Shown piece after piece: positions 24,859-33,921 of a stretch of DNA of 64,000 nt (the first letter of the stretch is position 1; each line of letters starts with the position of its first letter). Both the position numbers and the translations under genes were made by a program. The stretch spans positions 1-64,000 of the forward strand of contig CAZWEO010000002.1 of assembly GCA_964633115.1 (NCBI GenBank). Direction: 5' to 3'. The notes beneath the pieces are model-generated. The model was not told the DNA's origin. It made no database searches and saw only the letters and a program-made list of their open reading frames with translations. The stretch is from B30-G6 sp964633115 (GTDB lineage Bacteria > Desulfobacterota > Desulfobacteria > Desulfobacterales > B30-G6).

Positions 24859-26319
24859 TTAATCCAGCCGGTAATTTGGTGCTTCTTTGGTAATAATAAC
24901 ATCATGCACATGGCTTTCCCGCATACCGGCGGCACTGATCTTCATAAATCGTGCTTTTTCCTGGAGTTCGATAATATTTCGGCACCCAATGTAACCCATA
25001 CCTGCTTTAAGGCCCCCTACCAGCTGGTGGATATTGGCAGCCAACTTGCCACGATACGGTACTCGTCCCACAATACCCTCTGGCACCAGTTTATCGTCTT
25101 CTTCGGCCTCGCCTTGATAGTATCGGTCTTTACTACCCTTTTTCATGGCTTCTAATGAACCCATGCCCCGGTAAACTTTATAGCTTCTACCTTGGAAAAA
25201 GACAGACTCGCCCGGGCTCTCATCGCAACCCGCGAACAATCCACCGATCATGACGGAATGGGCACCGGCACCGATAGCCTTAGTGATGTCACCAGAGAAC
25301 TTAATCCCACCATCGGCTATTAAAGGGACATCATACTGAGCGGATATTGATTGGCAGTTCGAGATGGCTGTTACTTGTGGTACACCTACGCCGGCTACTA
25401 TGCGGGTAGTACATATGGATCCTGGTCCAATACCGATTTTGATACCATCCACACCGGCCTTAATTAAATCCTCAGCACCTTGCGCCGTAGCGACATTTCC
25501 GGCAATCAACTCGATACGATCAAAGGTCTGCTTGAGGTTCTTAACTGCATGTATCACGTTATGGGAATGACCATGGGAGGTATCAATCAGAATAAGATCT
25601 GCTCCGGCCTGCAACAGTTTTTCGGTGCGTTGCAACATATTGTCACCCACACCGATGGCCGCCCCTACCCGCAAGCGACCCATACTATCCTTGCAGGCAT
25701 TAGGATATTTTTTAATCTTTTCAATATCTTTGATGGTTATCATACCGGTAAGACAACCTAAATTATCCACTACCAATAGCTTTTCAATGCGATGTTCATG
25801 CAATAGTTTTTTGGACTCTTCCAAAGAGATACCTTCTGAAACCGTTATTAGCGTTTCTTTGGTCATTACATCTGAAACCGCTTTGTCCAAATCAGTTTCA
25901 AAGCGTAAATCTCGGTTGGTTACAATGCCGACGAGCTTATCGCCTTTGGTGACCGGGACACCCGAAATACGGTAGTCCTTCATCAGCTGCAGCACTTCAT
26001 GAACTTGTTGATCCGGCCGAATGGTGACAGGGTCAACAATCATACCGCTTTCCGATTTTTTGACACGGTCCACTTCCGTAGCCTGGGTTTGGATACTCAT
26101 ATTGCGATGAATAAATCCGATACCACCCTCGCGGGCCATGGTGATTGAGGCCCGCGCCTCGGTTACAGTATCCATGGCCGCGCTAACGATGGGAATATTG
26201 AGCGATATATTACGTGTCAGCTGGGTGCTGATATTAACGTCTTTGGGTAACACATCCGAGTAGTTGGGTAACAGCAGTACATCATCAAAGGAAAAGGATT
26301 CATCCACGGGCACCTTCAT
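24859..26319 (-). CDS. guaB: Inosine-5'-monophosphate dehydrogenase
   Basis: 486 aa from ATG 26319 (GGAGG 5 nt upstream); a GTG five codons earlier is a weaker start. The TIM barrel is split by two CBS domains (~95-215). Catalytic loop GIGPGSICTTRIVAGVG holds the active-site Cys, preceded by DTSHGHS and GNVAT, and followed by ADGGIKFSGD and the flap YRGMGSLEAMKKGSKDRYYQ. It oxidises IMP to XMP in GTP synthesis. No guaA is adjacent. Confidence 0.96.
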   Translation of the reverse strand: MKVPVDESFSFDDVLLLPNYSDVLPKDVNISTQLTRNISLNIPIVSAAMDTVTEARASITMAREGGIGFIHRNMSIQTQATEVDRVKKSESGMIVDPVTIRPDQQVHEVLQLMKDYRISGVPVTKGDKLVGIVTNRDLRFETDLDKAVSDVMTKETLITVSEGISLEESKKLLHEHRIEKLLVVDNLGCLTGMITIKDIEKIKKYPNACKDSMGRLRVGAAIGVGDNMLQRTEKLLQAGADLILIDTSHGHSHNVIHAVKNLKQTFDRIELIAGNVATAQGAEDLIKAGVDGIKIGIGPGSICTTRIVAGVGVPQVTAISNCQSISAQYDVPLIADGGIKFSGDITKAIGAGAHSVMIGGLFAGCDESPGESVFFQGRSYKVYRGMGSLEAMKKGSKDRYYQGEAEEDDKLVPEGIVGRVPYRGKLAANIHQLVGGLKAGMGYIGCRNIIELQEKARFMKISAAGMRESHVHDVIITKEAPNYRLD

Positions 26320-26483
26320 TGGGACCTCCGCCACAATCTGTTATGTATCGACTGCAAGTCGTATACACTATTTAGTATATTTAGGTTTGGATTCGAATAG
26401 CAAAACGTACGTTCTTTATCAACGATTTTATTTCACAACTTGACAGTGTTTGAGGTGCATAGTAGATATCCGGGTCCGGAATC

Positions 26484-26625
26484 GGGAGCCAGAAGTCAGA
26501 AGACAGGAGTCAGAAGACTGAAAACGGAGGGCAGAGGTCGGAGAACAGTAGACAGGTTGCTTATTGTAAACCATTCACTCCGAACCATGTGCTATTCTGA
26601 ATTCTGGATTCTGACTCCTGGCTTC
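26484..26625 (+). repeat. Heptad-array hairpin (locus B)
   Basis: Left arm 26484-26553 is ten 7-nt units, every unit ending in C (consensus RGAAGNC). Right arm 26594-26625 is units of TTCTGAN. The right arm is the inverse complement of the left-arm words, so a long imperfect hairpin with a ~40-nt loop can form. It fills most of the 365-bp gap between guaB and the Sua5-like gene; the remainder shows nothing else clear. Confidence 0.8.
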
Positions 26626-26699
26626 TATGAGCTATTTCGGAATATCGAATATATCTGAGCAAACCGAACATAAGCAAAAAAATAGCAAGCAACAACACC

Positions 26700-27308
26700 A
26701 TGCTCCTCAAAATCAATCCCATCAACCCGCAGGAACGACTCATCAATCGTGTGGTGGATCATCTGAAACGCGGGGGAATTATTGGCTACCCAACTGATAC
26801 ATATTATGGAATCGGTTGTGACATTATGCAGAAAAGGGCCATCGAGCGCATATACCAGATCAAGCAGCGCCGCAAAAACAAACCCTTTAGTTTTATCTGT
26901 TCAGATCTAAAAAATATCAGTCATTACGCCAAGGTCAGCAATTATGCCTATCGTACCATGAAACGCCTTCTTCCAGGACCTTATACCTTTATTCTCGAGG
27001 GTTCCAAATTAGTTCCCAGAATGATGTTAACCAAGCGCAAATCAGCCGGCATTCGAGTCCCAGATCATCGCATCTGTCTCGAACTTACCCGGAAACTGGG
27101 AAATCCAATTCTTTCAACCAGTGCAACACTCCCCGATGGCGAGGTGTTGATGGATCCGTCTTTGATTCATGACAGACTAAATGGCCGAGCCGACATCGTA
27201 ATCGATGGCGGACCAGCGCCAGGCAAGCCTTCCAGCGTAATTTCGTTGATTGGAGATTATCCAGAGGTATTGCGTGAGGGCATTGGGGATGTTTCCTCCT
27301 TGCTATAG
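26700..27308 (+). CDS. Sua5/YciO/YrdC-family protein (threonylcarbamoyl-AMP synthase-like)
   Basis: 202 aa. The YrdC fold signature is visible: GGIIGYPTDTYYGIGCDI, KPFSFICSDL, LPGPYTFILEGS and RVPDHRICLELTRKLGNPILSTSA. Proteins of this fold bind ATP, threonine and bicarbonate to make threonylcarbamoyl-AMP for tRNA t6A37. This single-domain copy is closest in layout to YciO/TsaC. No Shine-Dalgarno sequence is obvious. It stands alone on the plus strand between minus-strand guaB and sppA. Confidence 0.85.
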   Translation: MLLKINPINPQERLINRVVDHLKRGGIIGYPTDTYYGIGCDIMQKRAIERIYQIKQRRKNKPFSFICSDLKNISHYAKVSNYAYRTMKRLLPGPYTFILEGSKLVPRMMLTKRKSAGIRVPDHRICLELTRKLGNPILSTSATLPDGEVLMDPSLIHDRLNGRADIVIDGGPAPGKPSSVISLIGDYPEVLREGIGDVSSLL

Positions 27309-27360
27309 GAAACGCTCATGCATTCAAGTGGTATGGGTAAGGAGTGAATATTAGCAATAT

Positions 27361-27412
27361 ATGAAATGTTGAATTTCAATTGCAGAATTCGAAATTTCTT
27401 GTTTGGCATTCA
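27361..27412 (+). repeat. Short inverted repeat with GAATTTC-type words (locus G)
   Basis: ATGAAATGTTGAATTTC is followed by an inverse GAATTCGAAATTTCTTG...GCATTCAT. The right part matches the right arm of locus C at 43162-43190 in about 24 of 30 positions, so the two are relatives. It lies between the convergent Sua5-like and sppA genes. Confidence 0.55.
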
Positions 27413-27477
27413 TTTGTTCAGAGAAAATATGCACTGGGCTGTCAGCACTAAGCTGCTCATGCCTAACCGCTTAAAGC

Positions 27478-28392
27478 TTATTGCTCTGCAGGTCGATAAA
27501 TATACCCACCAGATAGATCTTGCTGCGAGACACGACCGAGCAAATCTTGAACTACAGACTCCAGCATATATTTTAAAAAGGATAATTTTTCCTTTTTCTT
27601 ATAAACCGTGGCCACACGGCCTTTAATACCACCCATTTCACCGGCCCATTGAATTGCATCTTCAAAATTCCCAAGTCGATCGACAAGTCCCTGTTTGACC
27701 GCTTCTTCACCGGTATAAATACGTCCGTCAGCCAAGGATGTGACATGCTCAATATCCATTTTCCTGGCTTCGGCTACGGCCGTCACAAACTGTCGATGCG
27801 CTTGATCTACGAAAGCTTGTAAAACGCCCCGCTCTTCTACCGACATCTCTTTGGTGGGCGAACCCAAATCTTTATAGGGGCCACTCTTGATAACCACTGG
27901 AATCATACCGATTTTATCTAAAACCTTGCGGAAATTGGTGTATGCCATGATAACGCCGATACTGCCGGTTATGGTTCCGGGGTTGGCCACAATCCCGTCA
28001 GTTGCAGCCGCAACATAGTACCCACCCGAGGCGGCAATGGATCCCATGGAAGCCACAACCTTCTTAGTCTGGGTGGTTTTACGAATTTCACGGTAAATTT
28101 CCTGAGATGGGCCAATAACACCACCAGGTGAGTTGATTCTGATGACGATGGCCTGAATATCGTCATTTTCACGAAAACGCTTGATCAGACCTAAGGTTGC
28201 TTTTGAATCTGCAATAACGCCGTCAATTTCTACCACACCGACTTTACCGTCGCCGGATTCACTGATCAGATCTGTAAGACCGGCCTGCTTCAAAGTTGTG
28301 GCCACAACAATCACCACACTCACAACGGCCAACGTGAAAAGAGTCGATATAATCAAGCAAGTGAACAGATATGGATGTCTGCGTGAAAACAT
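27478..28392 (-). CDS. sppA: Signal peptide peptidase SppA (67K-half type)
   Basis: 304 aa. One N-terminal membrane anchor (~10-35) is followed by an S49 peptidase domain with RINSPGGVIGPSQEI, the nucleophile Ser in MGSIAASGGYYVA and the catalytic Lys in SGPYKDLGSP. This is the short, single-domain form that tetramerises. It degrades cleaved signal peptides in the membrane. It lies downstream of rpsA on the same strand, but a strong terminator separates them. Confidence 0.93.
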   Translation of the reverse strand: MFSRRHPYLFTCLIISTLFTLAVVSVVIVVATTLKQAGLTDLISESGDGKVGVVEIDGVIADSKATLGLIKRFRENDDIQAIVIRINSPGGVIGPSQEIYREIRKTTQTKKVVASMGSIAASGGYYVAAATDGIVANPGTITGSIGVIMAYTNFRKVLDKIGMIPVVIKSGPYKDLGSPTKEMSVEERGVLQAFVDQAHRQFVTAVAEARKMDIEHVTSLADGRIYTGEEAVKQGLVDRLGNFEDAIQWAGEMGGIKGRVATVYKKKEKLSFLKYMLESVVQDLLGRVSQQDLSGGYIYRPAEQ

Positions 28393-28425
28393 AATTGATT
28401 TACCTTACTTATACCTACGAAAACA

Positions 28426-28453
28426 AAAATTCCCGCCAGGAGGCGGGAATTTT
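28426..28453 (-). terminator. Rho-independent terminator of rpsA
   Basis: A 12-bp perfect stem (28426-28437 with 28442-28453) with a GC-rich core GGCGGG, a 4-nt loop and a T5GT4-like tail on the minus strand. It lies 42 nt past the rpsA stop. Confidence 0.9.
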
Positions 28454-28494
28454 CACCGGCGACGCAGTCGCCCTCCTGATCTTGTAAACCGAGG

Positions 28495-30300
28495 TCAGTC
28501 TTCGTTCAATTTTTCTTGTAAATTTTCGCGTAATATTTCTCCAAATGAGGAAGTCGCAGGGCCGATGTTGTTCACATATTCGGACAATAGTTCCTGCTCA
28601 TCTTCGATTTCCATCCGTTTGATGGAAAGGCCGATACGACGTTCTTCGCTATTGATATTCATTACACGCGCGGTAATTACATCGGCAATATTAAACATAC
28701 CAACCGGAGTTTTTATTTTCTCTTTACTGATTTCAGACACATGTACAAGCCCTTCAATGCCTTCTTCAAGCTCCACGAATATGCCGAAATCGGTCACGTT
28801 GGTGATGGTGCCGGTGATCTCTTTACCGACCTTATACCGTTCTGCCACCGATTCCCATGGATCTGCCTGGAGCTGCTTGATCCCTAAACTGAAGCGCTCG
28901 TTATCTTTATCGATCTCCAGTACAATCGCCTGAATCACGTCACCTTTTTGAAACATTTCAGAGGGATGTTTGATCCGTTTGGTCCAGGAAATATCGGAGA
29001 TATGGACCAATCCATCGATACCTTCATCAATACCGATGAACAGACCGAAATCGGTGATATTTTTAATTTTACCTTCGATGGTGGTGCCCACCGGGTATTT
29101 TTCGCTGATCACATCCCAAGGATTGGGGACCACCTGTTTCATACCCAATGAAATGCGCCGGCTTTCCGGTTTGATATCCAAGACTACAGCCTCAACAATT
29201 TCGCCAACCGAAACAAGTTTGGAAGGATGTCGGACTTTGCGGGTCCAAGACATTTCCGAAACATGAATGAGCCCTTCGATACCTTCTTCCAACTCCACAA
29301 AAGCGCCATAATCCGTGAGGCTGACAATTTTGCCTGTGACCCGAGATCCAACCGCGTATTTTTCTTTGGCGGCCAACCAAGGATCTTCAGTCAGCTGCTT
29401 CATTCCCAAAGAGACCCTTTCTTTTTCAAGATCCAGGTTCAAGATCTTAACCGAGATCTGGTCTCCCATACTGAAAAGCTCTGAGGGATGTTTTACCCGG
29501 CCCCAGGATATATCGGTGATATGCAGGAGTCCATCTACGCCGCCGAGATCGACAAACACACCATATTCGGTAATGTTCTTAACGATACCTTCGATAACCT
29601 TGCCCTCTTCGATTGAGGCCAGTGTGGCCGATCGTTTAGTTTCGCGCTCTTCTTCCAAGATGACGCGTCGCGACAGAACGATATTGCTGCGTTTGCGGTT
29701 ATATTTGAGTATTTTGAATTCAAACGTCTTACCAACCATGTCATCGAGGTTGCGAATAGGTCTTAAATCGGCTTGAGACCCGGGCAAAAATGCTTGTACA
29801 CCAATGTCCACTGAAAAACCGCCTTTGACACGATTGGTAATGGTGCCTTCCACGGTTTCTTCGGCATCATGCGCCCGTTTTATTTCTTCCCAGACCTTAA
29901 CCTTGGTGGCTTTTTCCTTTGAGAGCACAACGACTTCGTTTTCGTCGTCCCACCATTCCACCATGACTTCGACGGGGTCATCAAGATTGGCTTGGATGAC
30001 ACCATTTTCATCTCTGAACTCATGAATATTGATTTGGCCTTCGGATTTGTAGCCAATGTCAACCAGCACATGATCCTTGTCAACCGATATGATCCGTCCG
30101 GTTACAACTTCGCCTTCTGCAAATCGTTTAAAGCTCTCTTCGTACAGATCCATCATGCTTTCCATGTCTTCTTCTGTACCTGAATTTGCAGGCTCTGCTT
30201 CAGACGATGCCTGGTTTGATTGCTCTTCCTCTGACGCGCTTTGTGTATCTTCTTCGTTGATGTTTTCTTCTGTAGAACCCTTGTCTGTTAGATCTTCCAT
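28495..30300 (-). CDS. rpsA: 30S ribosomal protein S1
   Basis: About 601 aa if the start is the ATG at 30300; ATG 30324 and a longer frame to 30351 are alternatives. After an acidic, Ser/Glu-rich N-terminal stretch come six S1 RNA-binding domains, the later ones highly similar (GxxxDFGxFVxLEEGIEGLVHVSEIS). S1 recruits mRNA to the 30S subunit. The acidic tail ahead of domain 1 is longer than in E. coli. cmk lies just upstream, a widely conserved pairing; a terminator follows. Confidence 0.93.
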   Translation of the reverse strand: MEDLTDKGSTEENINEEDTQSASEEEQSNQASSEAEPANSGTEEDMESMMDLYEESFKRFAEGEVVTGRIISVDKDHVLVDIGYKSEGQINIHEFRDENGVIQANLDDPVEVMVEWWDDENEVVVLSKEKATKVKVWEEIKRAHDAEETVEGTITNRVKGGFSVDIGVQAFLPGSQADLRPIRNLDDMVGKTFEFKILKYNRKRSNIVLSRRVILEEERETKRSATLASIEEGKVIEGIVKNITEYGVFVDLGGVDGLLHITDISWGRVKHPSELFSMGDQISVKILNLDLEKERVSLGMKQLTEDPWLAAKEKYAVGSRVTGKIVSLTDYGAFVELEEGIEGLIHVSEMSWTRKVRHPSKLVSVGEIVEAVVLDIKPESRRISLGMKQVVPNPWDVISEKYPVGTTIEGKIKNITDFGLFIGIDEGIDGLVHISDISWTKRIKHPSEMFQKGDVIQAIVLEIDKDNERFSLGIKQLQADPWESVAERYKVGKEITGTITNVTDFGIFVELEEGIEGLVHVSEISKEKIKTPVGMFNIADVITARVMNINSEERRIGLSIKRMEIEDEQELLSEYVNNIGPATSSFGEILRENLQEKLNED

Positions 30301-30413
30301 TAAACCTGTTACCCCCTTAGCCATTTTAATCGACAACGTATTGCCGTACAAACCGAGATCATTAGCAGATGATATACCGCATTACAAGTTTATTTTTATT
30401 AATTTCACTACTT

Positions 30414-31121
30414 TTACGATTGTGAATTTTTTCGAATTTTATTTAATATGGTTTGGACAACCTCATCGAGGGAAAGATGAGTCGTATCGATGACGACAGC
30501 ATCTTCTGCCGGCTTTAGCGGCGCCAACTTACGCTGGCTATCATCATGATCACGTTTTTGCATATCCGCTTCCACTTCAGCCTTACTTTGGGCATGTTTT
30601 GAATTCAGTTCGGCGTATCGTCGTTGTGCCCGCACACCAAAATCGGCATCCAAATAGAATTTGACATCTGCATCCGGGAAGACCACCGTGCCCATGTCGC
30701 GACCTTCAAAAACAGCTGATTTCTTGGCACCCAAACCTCTCTGAACCTGCAATAAATGCTGTCGAACTGATGGCATTGCAGAGATGGCTGAAGCCAACAT
30801 GGTTACAGCCGGTGTACGGATATCATCGCTAATATCGACGCCATTAGAATAAAGCCGCCATTGTGAGTCTATCTCACGAAATTGGATGTCAAGACCGGCG
30901 CACAATTGTTCTAATTGTTTGTCGTTGTGAGTATCGGTGCCTGCTTTTTGAGCTTCAAATGCAATGCAACGATACAAGGCACCGGTATCCACATACTGGC
31001 AACCCAAACGCCCGGCAAGCAAGCGACTCACGGTCGTTTTGCCTGATCCAGCTGGTCCATCAATGGTAATCAAAAGATCGGGCGGCAAAGGTGCGTTCGG
31101 TTTTTCCGATTCGGTTGTCAT
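30414..31121 (-). CDS. cmk: Cytidylate kinase
   Basis: 235 aa. P-loop ITIDGPAGSGKTTVSRLLA, YVDTGALYR, the CMP-binding insert region and FEGRDMGTVVFPDADVKFYLDA are in the expected order. It phosphorylates CMP and dCMP. Its start is 14 nt after the end of the 2-oxoacid oxidoreductase gamma gene, so cmk and rpsA may be the tail of that operon. Confidence 0.95.
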   Translation of the reverse strand: MTTESEKPNAPLPPDLLITIDGPAGSGKTTVSRLLAGRLGCQYVDTGALYRCIAFEAQKAGTDTHNDKQLEQLCAGLDIQFREIDSQWRLYSNGVDISDDIRTPAVTMLASAISAMPSVRQHLLQVQRGLGAKKSAVFEGRDMGTVVFPDADVKFYLDADFGVRAQRRYAELNSKHAQSKAEVEADMQKRDHDDSQRKLAPLKPAEDAVVIDTTHLSLDEVVQTILNKIRKNSQS

Positions 31122-31135
31122 CCTACTGAATTTCC

Positions 31136-31669
31136 TTAACCACTTGCCTGAATGCCCATGTCAACCGCCTTCAGATTCAGGGGAATTAATTTTTTACGAG
31201 CAGCAAACTCTTCCTCAACTGAGGCTTTTAAAGTGGAAATTTGAATGATTTGACTTTTAGCCACAAAGGATGAAAGTGCAACCACATTAGCGGCCTTGAC
31301 TGTCCCAAGATCTCTGGCTATTTCAATGACCGGCACAATGAGTTCCTGAACATCATCCCGCCCACTGTTAATCGAGATCAGCGAACCGTTTATAAAAATG
31401 ATACCACCGGGTTTGACACTGTGCGCAAATTTTTCTAAGGACGGTCGATTCATAGCGACTAAATGGGTGGGATTTTTGATGACAGGCGACCCAATGGGCC
31501 GGTTGCTGACAACAACGGTGCAATAAGCAGTGCCCCCACGCATCTCCGGTCCATAGGAAGGAACCCAACTGACTTCATAGCCTTCCTGCATCGCAGCATG
31601 GGCCAGAATCTTGCCCATGAGCATGATACCTTGACCGCCGAAACCAGCGAACTGGACTTCAGTTTGCAT
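31136..31669 (-). CDS. 2-oxoacid:ferredoxin oxidoreductase, gamma subunit
   Basis: 177 aa from ATG 31669 (AGGAGG 4 nt upstream). The family start motif is VQFAGFGGQGIMLMGKILAHAA, followed by PSYGPEMRGGTAYCTVVVS. This subunit binds part of CoA and completes the KOR/VOR complex that oxidises a 2-oxoacid to acyl-CoA with reduction of ferredoxin. A 112-nt gap separates it from the beta subunit gene. Confidence 0.9.
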   Translation of the reverse strand: MQTEVQFAGFGGQGIMLMGKILAHAAMQEGYEVSWVPSYGPEMRGGTAYCTVVVSNRPIGSPVIKNPTHLVAMNRPSLEKFAHSVKPGGIIFINGSLISINSGRDDVQELIVPVIEIARDLGTVKAANVVALSSFVAKSQIIQISTLKASVEEEFAARKKLIPLNLKAVDMGIQASG

Positions 31670-31781
31670 TGTGCCTCCTCTTTCCATAAATTTTCATGCC
31701 ATGTTAAAAGCGACCAGACACGAAATTATATAATTATTGGCTTGTTTTGTCGTCATTTGAAAGCCGTTTAATGAAAATTTA

Positions 31782-32525
31782 TTATGCTGCTTCTGGAGTT
31801 TTGTACTCACCCAATTGATAGTACGGTAGCATGCTTTCTTGGGCCCAGTTTATGGCCTCCACCGGTGTTAATCCCCAATTGGTGGGACATGTGCTGACTA
31901 CTTCCACAAAGCTGAAGCAGCGTTTTTCCAATTGATATTGGAAGGCGCGCTTGATAGCTTTTTTGGTTTTAACGATTTGCCCGGGTTTTAGAACCGCTTG
32001 GCGGGTAACATAGGCTGGTGTCTGCAAGGCGGCAATCAATTCAGCCACTTTGATGGGCATACCAACGTCCTCCGGGTCGCGACCAAAGGGCGAAGTGGTC
32101 GTCCGTTGCTCAGGCATGGTTGTTGGCGCCATTTGGCCGCCAGTCATGCCATATACGGCATTGTTTACGAAAATAGTCGTGAACTTTTCCCCCCGATTTG
32201 CGGCGTGGATGATTTCTCCCATACCAATACTGGCCAGGTCACCATCTCCTTGATAGGTAAACACAACCAGATCCGGCCGAACACGTTTAATGCCTGTGGC
32301 CATGGCTGGTGCGCGGCCATGGGCAGCTTCCTGAAAATCGAAAGTGAAATAATTATAGGCCAAAACTGCGCATCCCACAGGGGCGATCCCAACGGTGCGA
32401 TCTCTGATATCTAACTCATCGATCACCTCGGCAACCAAACGGTGGATGACGCCATGTGTACACCCGGGACAGTAGTGGGTTACCACATCCGCAAGTGCTT
32501 CGGGTTTTTGAAACGTTTTTCCCAT
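31782..32525 (-). CDS. 2-oxoacid:ferredoxin oxidoreductase, beta (TPP-binding) subunit
   Basis: 247 aa. The Cys in YCPGCTHGV and the thiamine pyrophosphate motif YQGDGDLASIGMGEIIHAANRGEKFTTIFVNN (GDG..N) are clear. It catalyses decarboxylation of the 2-oxoacid on TPP and holds a [4Fe-4S] cluster in related enzymes. Substrate (2-oxoglutarate, branched-chain or aryl) cannot be fixed from sequence. Confidence 0.92.
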   Translation of the reverse strand: MGKTFQKPEALADVVTHYCPGCTHGVIHRLVAEVIDELDIRDRTVGIAPVGCAVLAYNYFTFDFQEAAHGRAPAMATGIKRVRPDLVVFTYQGDGDLASIGMGEIIHAANRGEKFTTIFVNNAVYGMTGGQMAPTTMPEQRTTTSPFGRDPEDVGMPIKVAELIAALQTPAYVTRQAVLKPGQIVKTKKAIKRAFQYQLEKRCFSFVEVVSTCPTNWGLTPVEAINWAQESMLPYYQLGEYKTPEAA

Positions 32526-32589
32526 GATAATTGCTCCTTATGCGAGTATTTCCAGCGAGTTATTCGGGTAACTGCTAAAGCCTAAATTT

Positions 32590-33660
32590 CTAATCAATCA
32601 AGGTATGTAAGAATGTGGCCACTTCTTCTGGCGTGGGCACATCACCGCCACATTTACCATACCAGTGAACCGGCTTCCTACCCTGGACCGAGCGTTGAAT
32701 ATCCTCAACCATCTGACCCATACTCATTTCAATGCTGGCAACGGCCTCACAGGATTGTACATCGGCAGCCGCTAAAATTTGCATTTCTGGAAATGGAAAT
32801 AGGGTTTGGGGCCGCAGCATGCCGACTTCCAAACCATCTTTTTTCATGTTATCGATTGCGGTTCGACAAACCCGGCTCATGGTCCCATAACTGACAATGA
32901 GCAATCGATAGTCTGATTCGGTATTGTAAGTCTCGTATTGAATCTCTTCCCGCTTCATCTGTTCATACTTGGCTTTGAGGATTTGATTGTTTTTATCAAG
33001 TGCCTCGGGATCCAAGAAAAGTGATTTGACCAAATTCCGCGATTGGCTTTTGCGAGAACCCATGCCAGTGGTTGCCCAGTCATCTTTGTTGGTGGGCTCC
33101 ACTTTATAATCATCAAGGAACTCCACAGGCTCCATCATTTGGCCAATTAGTCCATCTCCCAAGATCATGACGGGATTACGGTATTTTTCAGCCAATGAGA
33201 AGGCCTGCATAACCATGGACACGGCTTCCTGTACACTGGCGGGCGCCATAACCAGCAAACGGAAATCACCATGTCCCATGCTTTTAGTGGCTTGCATATA
33301 ATCAGCCTGGGATGGCAAGATACCGCCTAAACCTGGGCCACCGCGCATAATATTGACAAAAACAGCTGGGCATTGGGCACCGGCCATATAACTGATGCCT
33401 TCACTCATCAAGCTGATACCCGGACTTGAAGATGTGGTGAAAACGCGGGCACCGGCCGCGGAGGCGCCAAATATCATATAGGAGACCGCGACCTCGCTTT
33501 CACCTTGCAAAAAGACACCGCCGACTTCCTTCATCCGTCGCGAAAGGTATTCCGCCACTTCTGATTGGGGTGTGATGGGATAGGCAAAATAATTCAAGCA
33601 TCCAGCTCGAATGGCTGCTTCACCAATTGCCTCATTGCCTTTCATTAGTACCTTAGCCAT
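32590..33660 (-). CDS. 2-oxoacid:ferredoxin oxidoreductase, alpha subunit (KorA/VorB-like)
   Basis: 356 aa. The pyrimidine-binding domain has YFAYPITPQSEVAEYLS and QGESEVAVSYMIFGASAAGARVFTTSSSPGISLMSEGISYMAG. The C-terminal domain has SYGTMSRVCRTAID and MLRPQTLFPFP. Its layout fits the branched-chain (VOR) or 2-oxoglutarate (KOR) class. It starts 20 nt after the ferredoxin subunit stop and belongs to a D-A-B-C gene order. Confidence 0.9.
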   Translation of the reverse strand: MAKVLMKGNEAIGEAAIRAGCLNYFAYPITPQSEVAEYLSRRMKEVGGVFLQGESEVAVSYMIFGASAAGARVFTTSSSPGISLMSEGISYMAGAQCPAVFVNIMRGGPGLGGILPSQADYMQATKSMGHGDFRLLVMAPASVQEAVSMVMQAFSLAEKYRNPVMILGDGLIGQMMEPVEFLDDYKVEPTNKDDWATTGMGSRKSQSRNLVKSLFLDPEALDKNNQILKAKYEQMKREEIQYETYNTESDYRLLIVSYGTMSRVCRTAIDNMKKDGLEVGMLRPQTLFPFPEMQILAAADVQSCEAVASIEMSMGQMVEDIQRSVQGRKPVHWYGKCGGDVPTPEEVATFLHTLID

Positions 33661-33680
33661 TTTTTTTCCTCCAGATCCTT

Positions 33681-33908
33681 TTAATCGGCTGTAGTTTCAG
33701 CTGTCTCGGTAATGGTGATGGCGACGTCCGGGCACATGCGACAGCAGGTTGCACAATAAATACAATCCTCTGGTCTGGCTTGGAACGCCGGAAAATAGCC
33801 TTGAGGGCTGACCTCGGTGGCGATTTCCAATACATCTTTGGGACAAACGGTTACGCATAAAGCACATCCTTTACAGCGCGCTTCATCAATATGATAGTCA
33901 TAGGGCAT
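33681..33908 (-). CDS. 2-oxoacid:ferredoxin oxidoreductase, delta (2x[4Fe-4S] ferredoxin) subunit
   Basis: 75 aa from ATG 33908, chosen because GGAG lies 9 nt upstream; the frame is open 50 codons further upstream but only inside the preceding gene. Two cluster motifs are present: CKGCALCVTVCPKD and CIYCATCCRMCPD, the second with an extra Cys. It passes electrons from the catalytic subunits to free ferredoxin. It sits 13 nt after the MinD-like gene. Confidence 0.9.
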   Translation of the reverse strand: MPYDYHIDEARCKGCALCVTVCPKDVLEIATEVSPQGYFPAFQARPEDCIYCATCCRMCPDVAITITETAETTAD

Positions 33909-33921
33909 GATATCAACTCCT

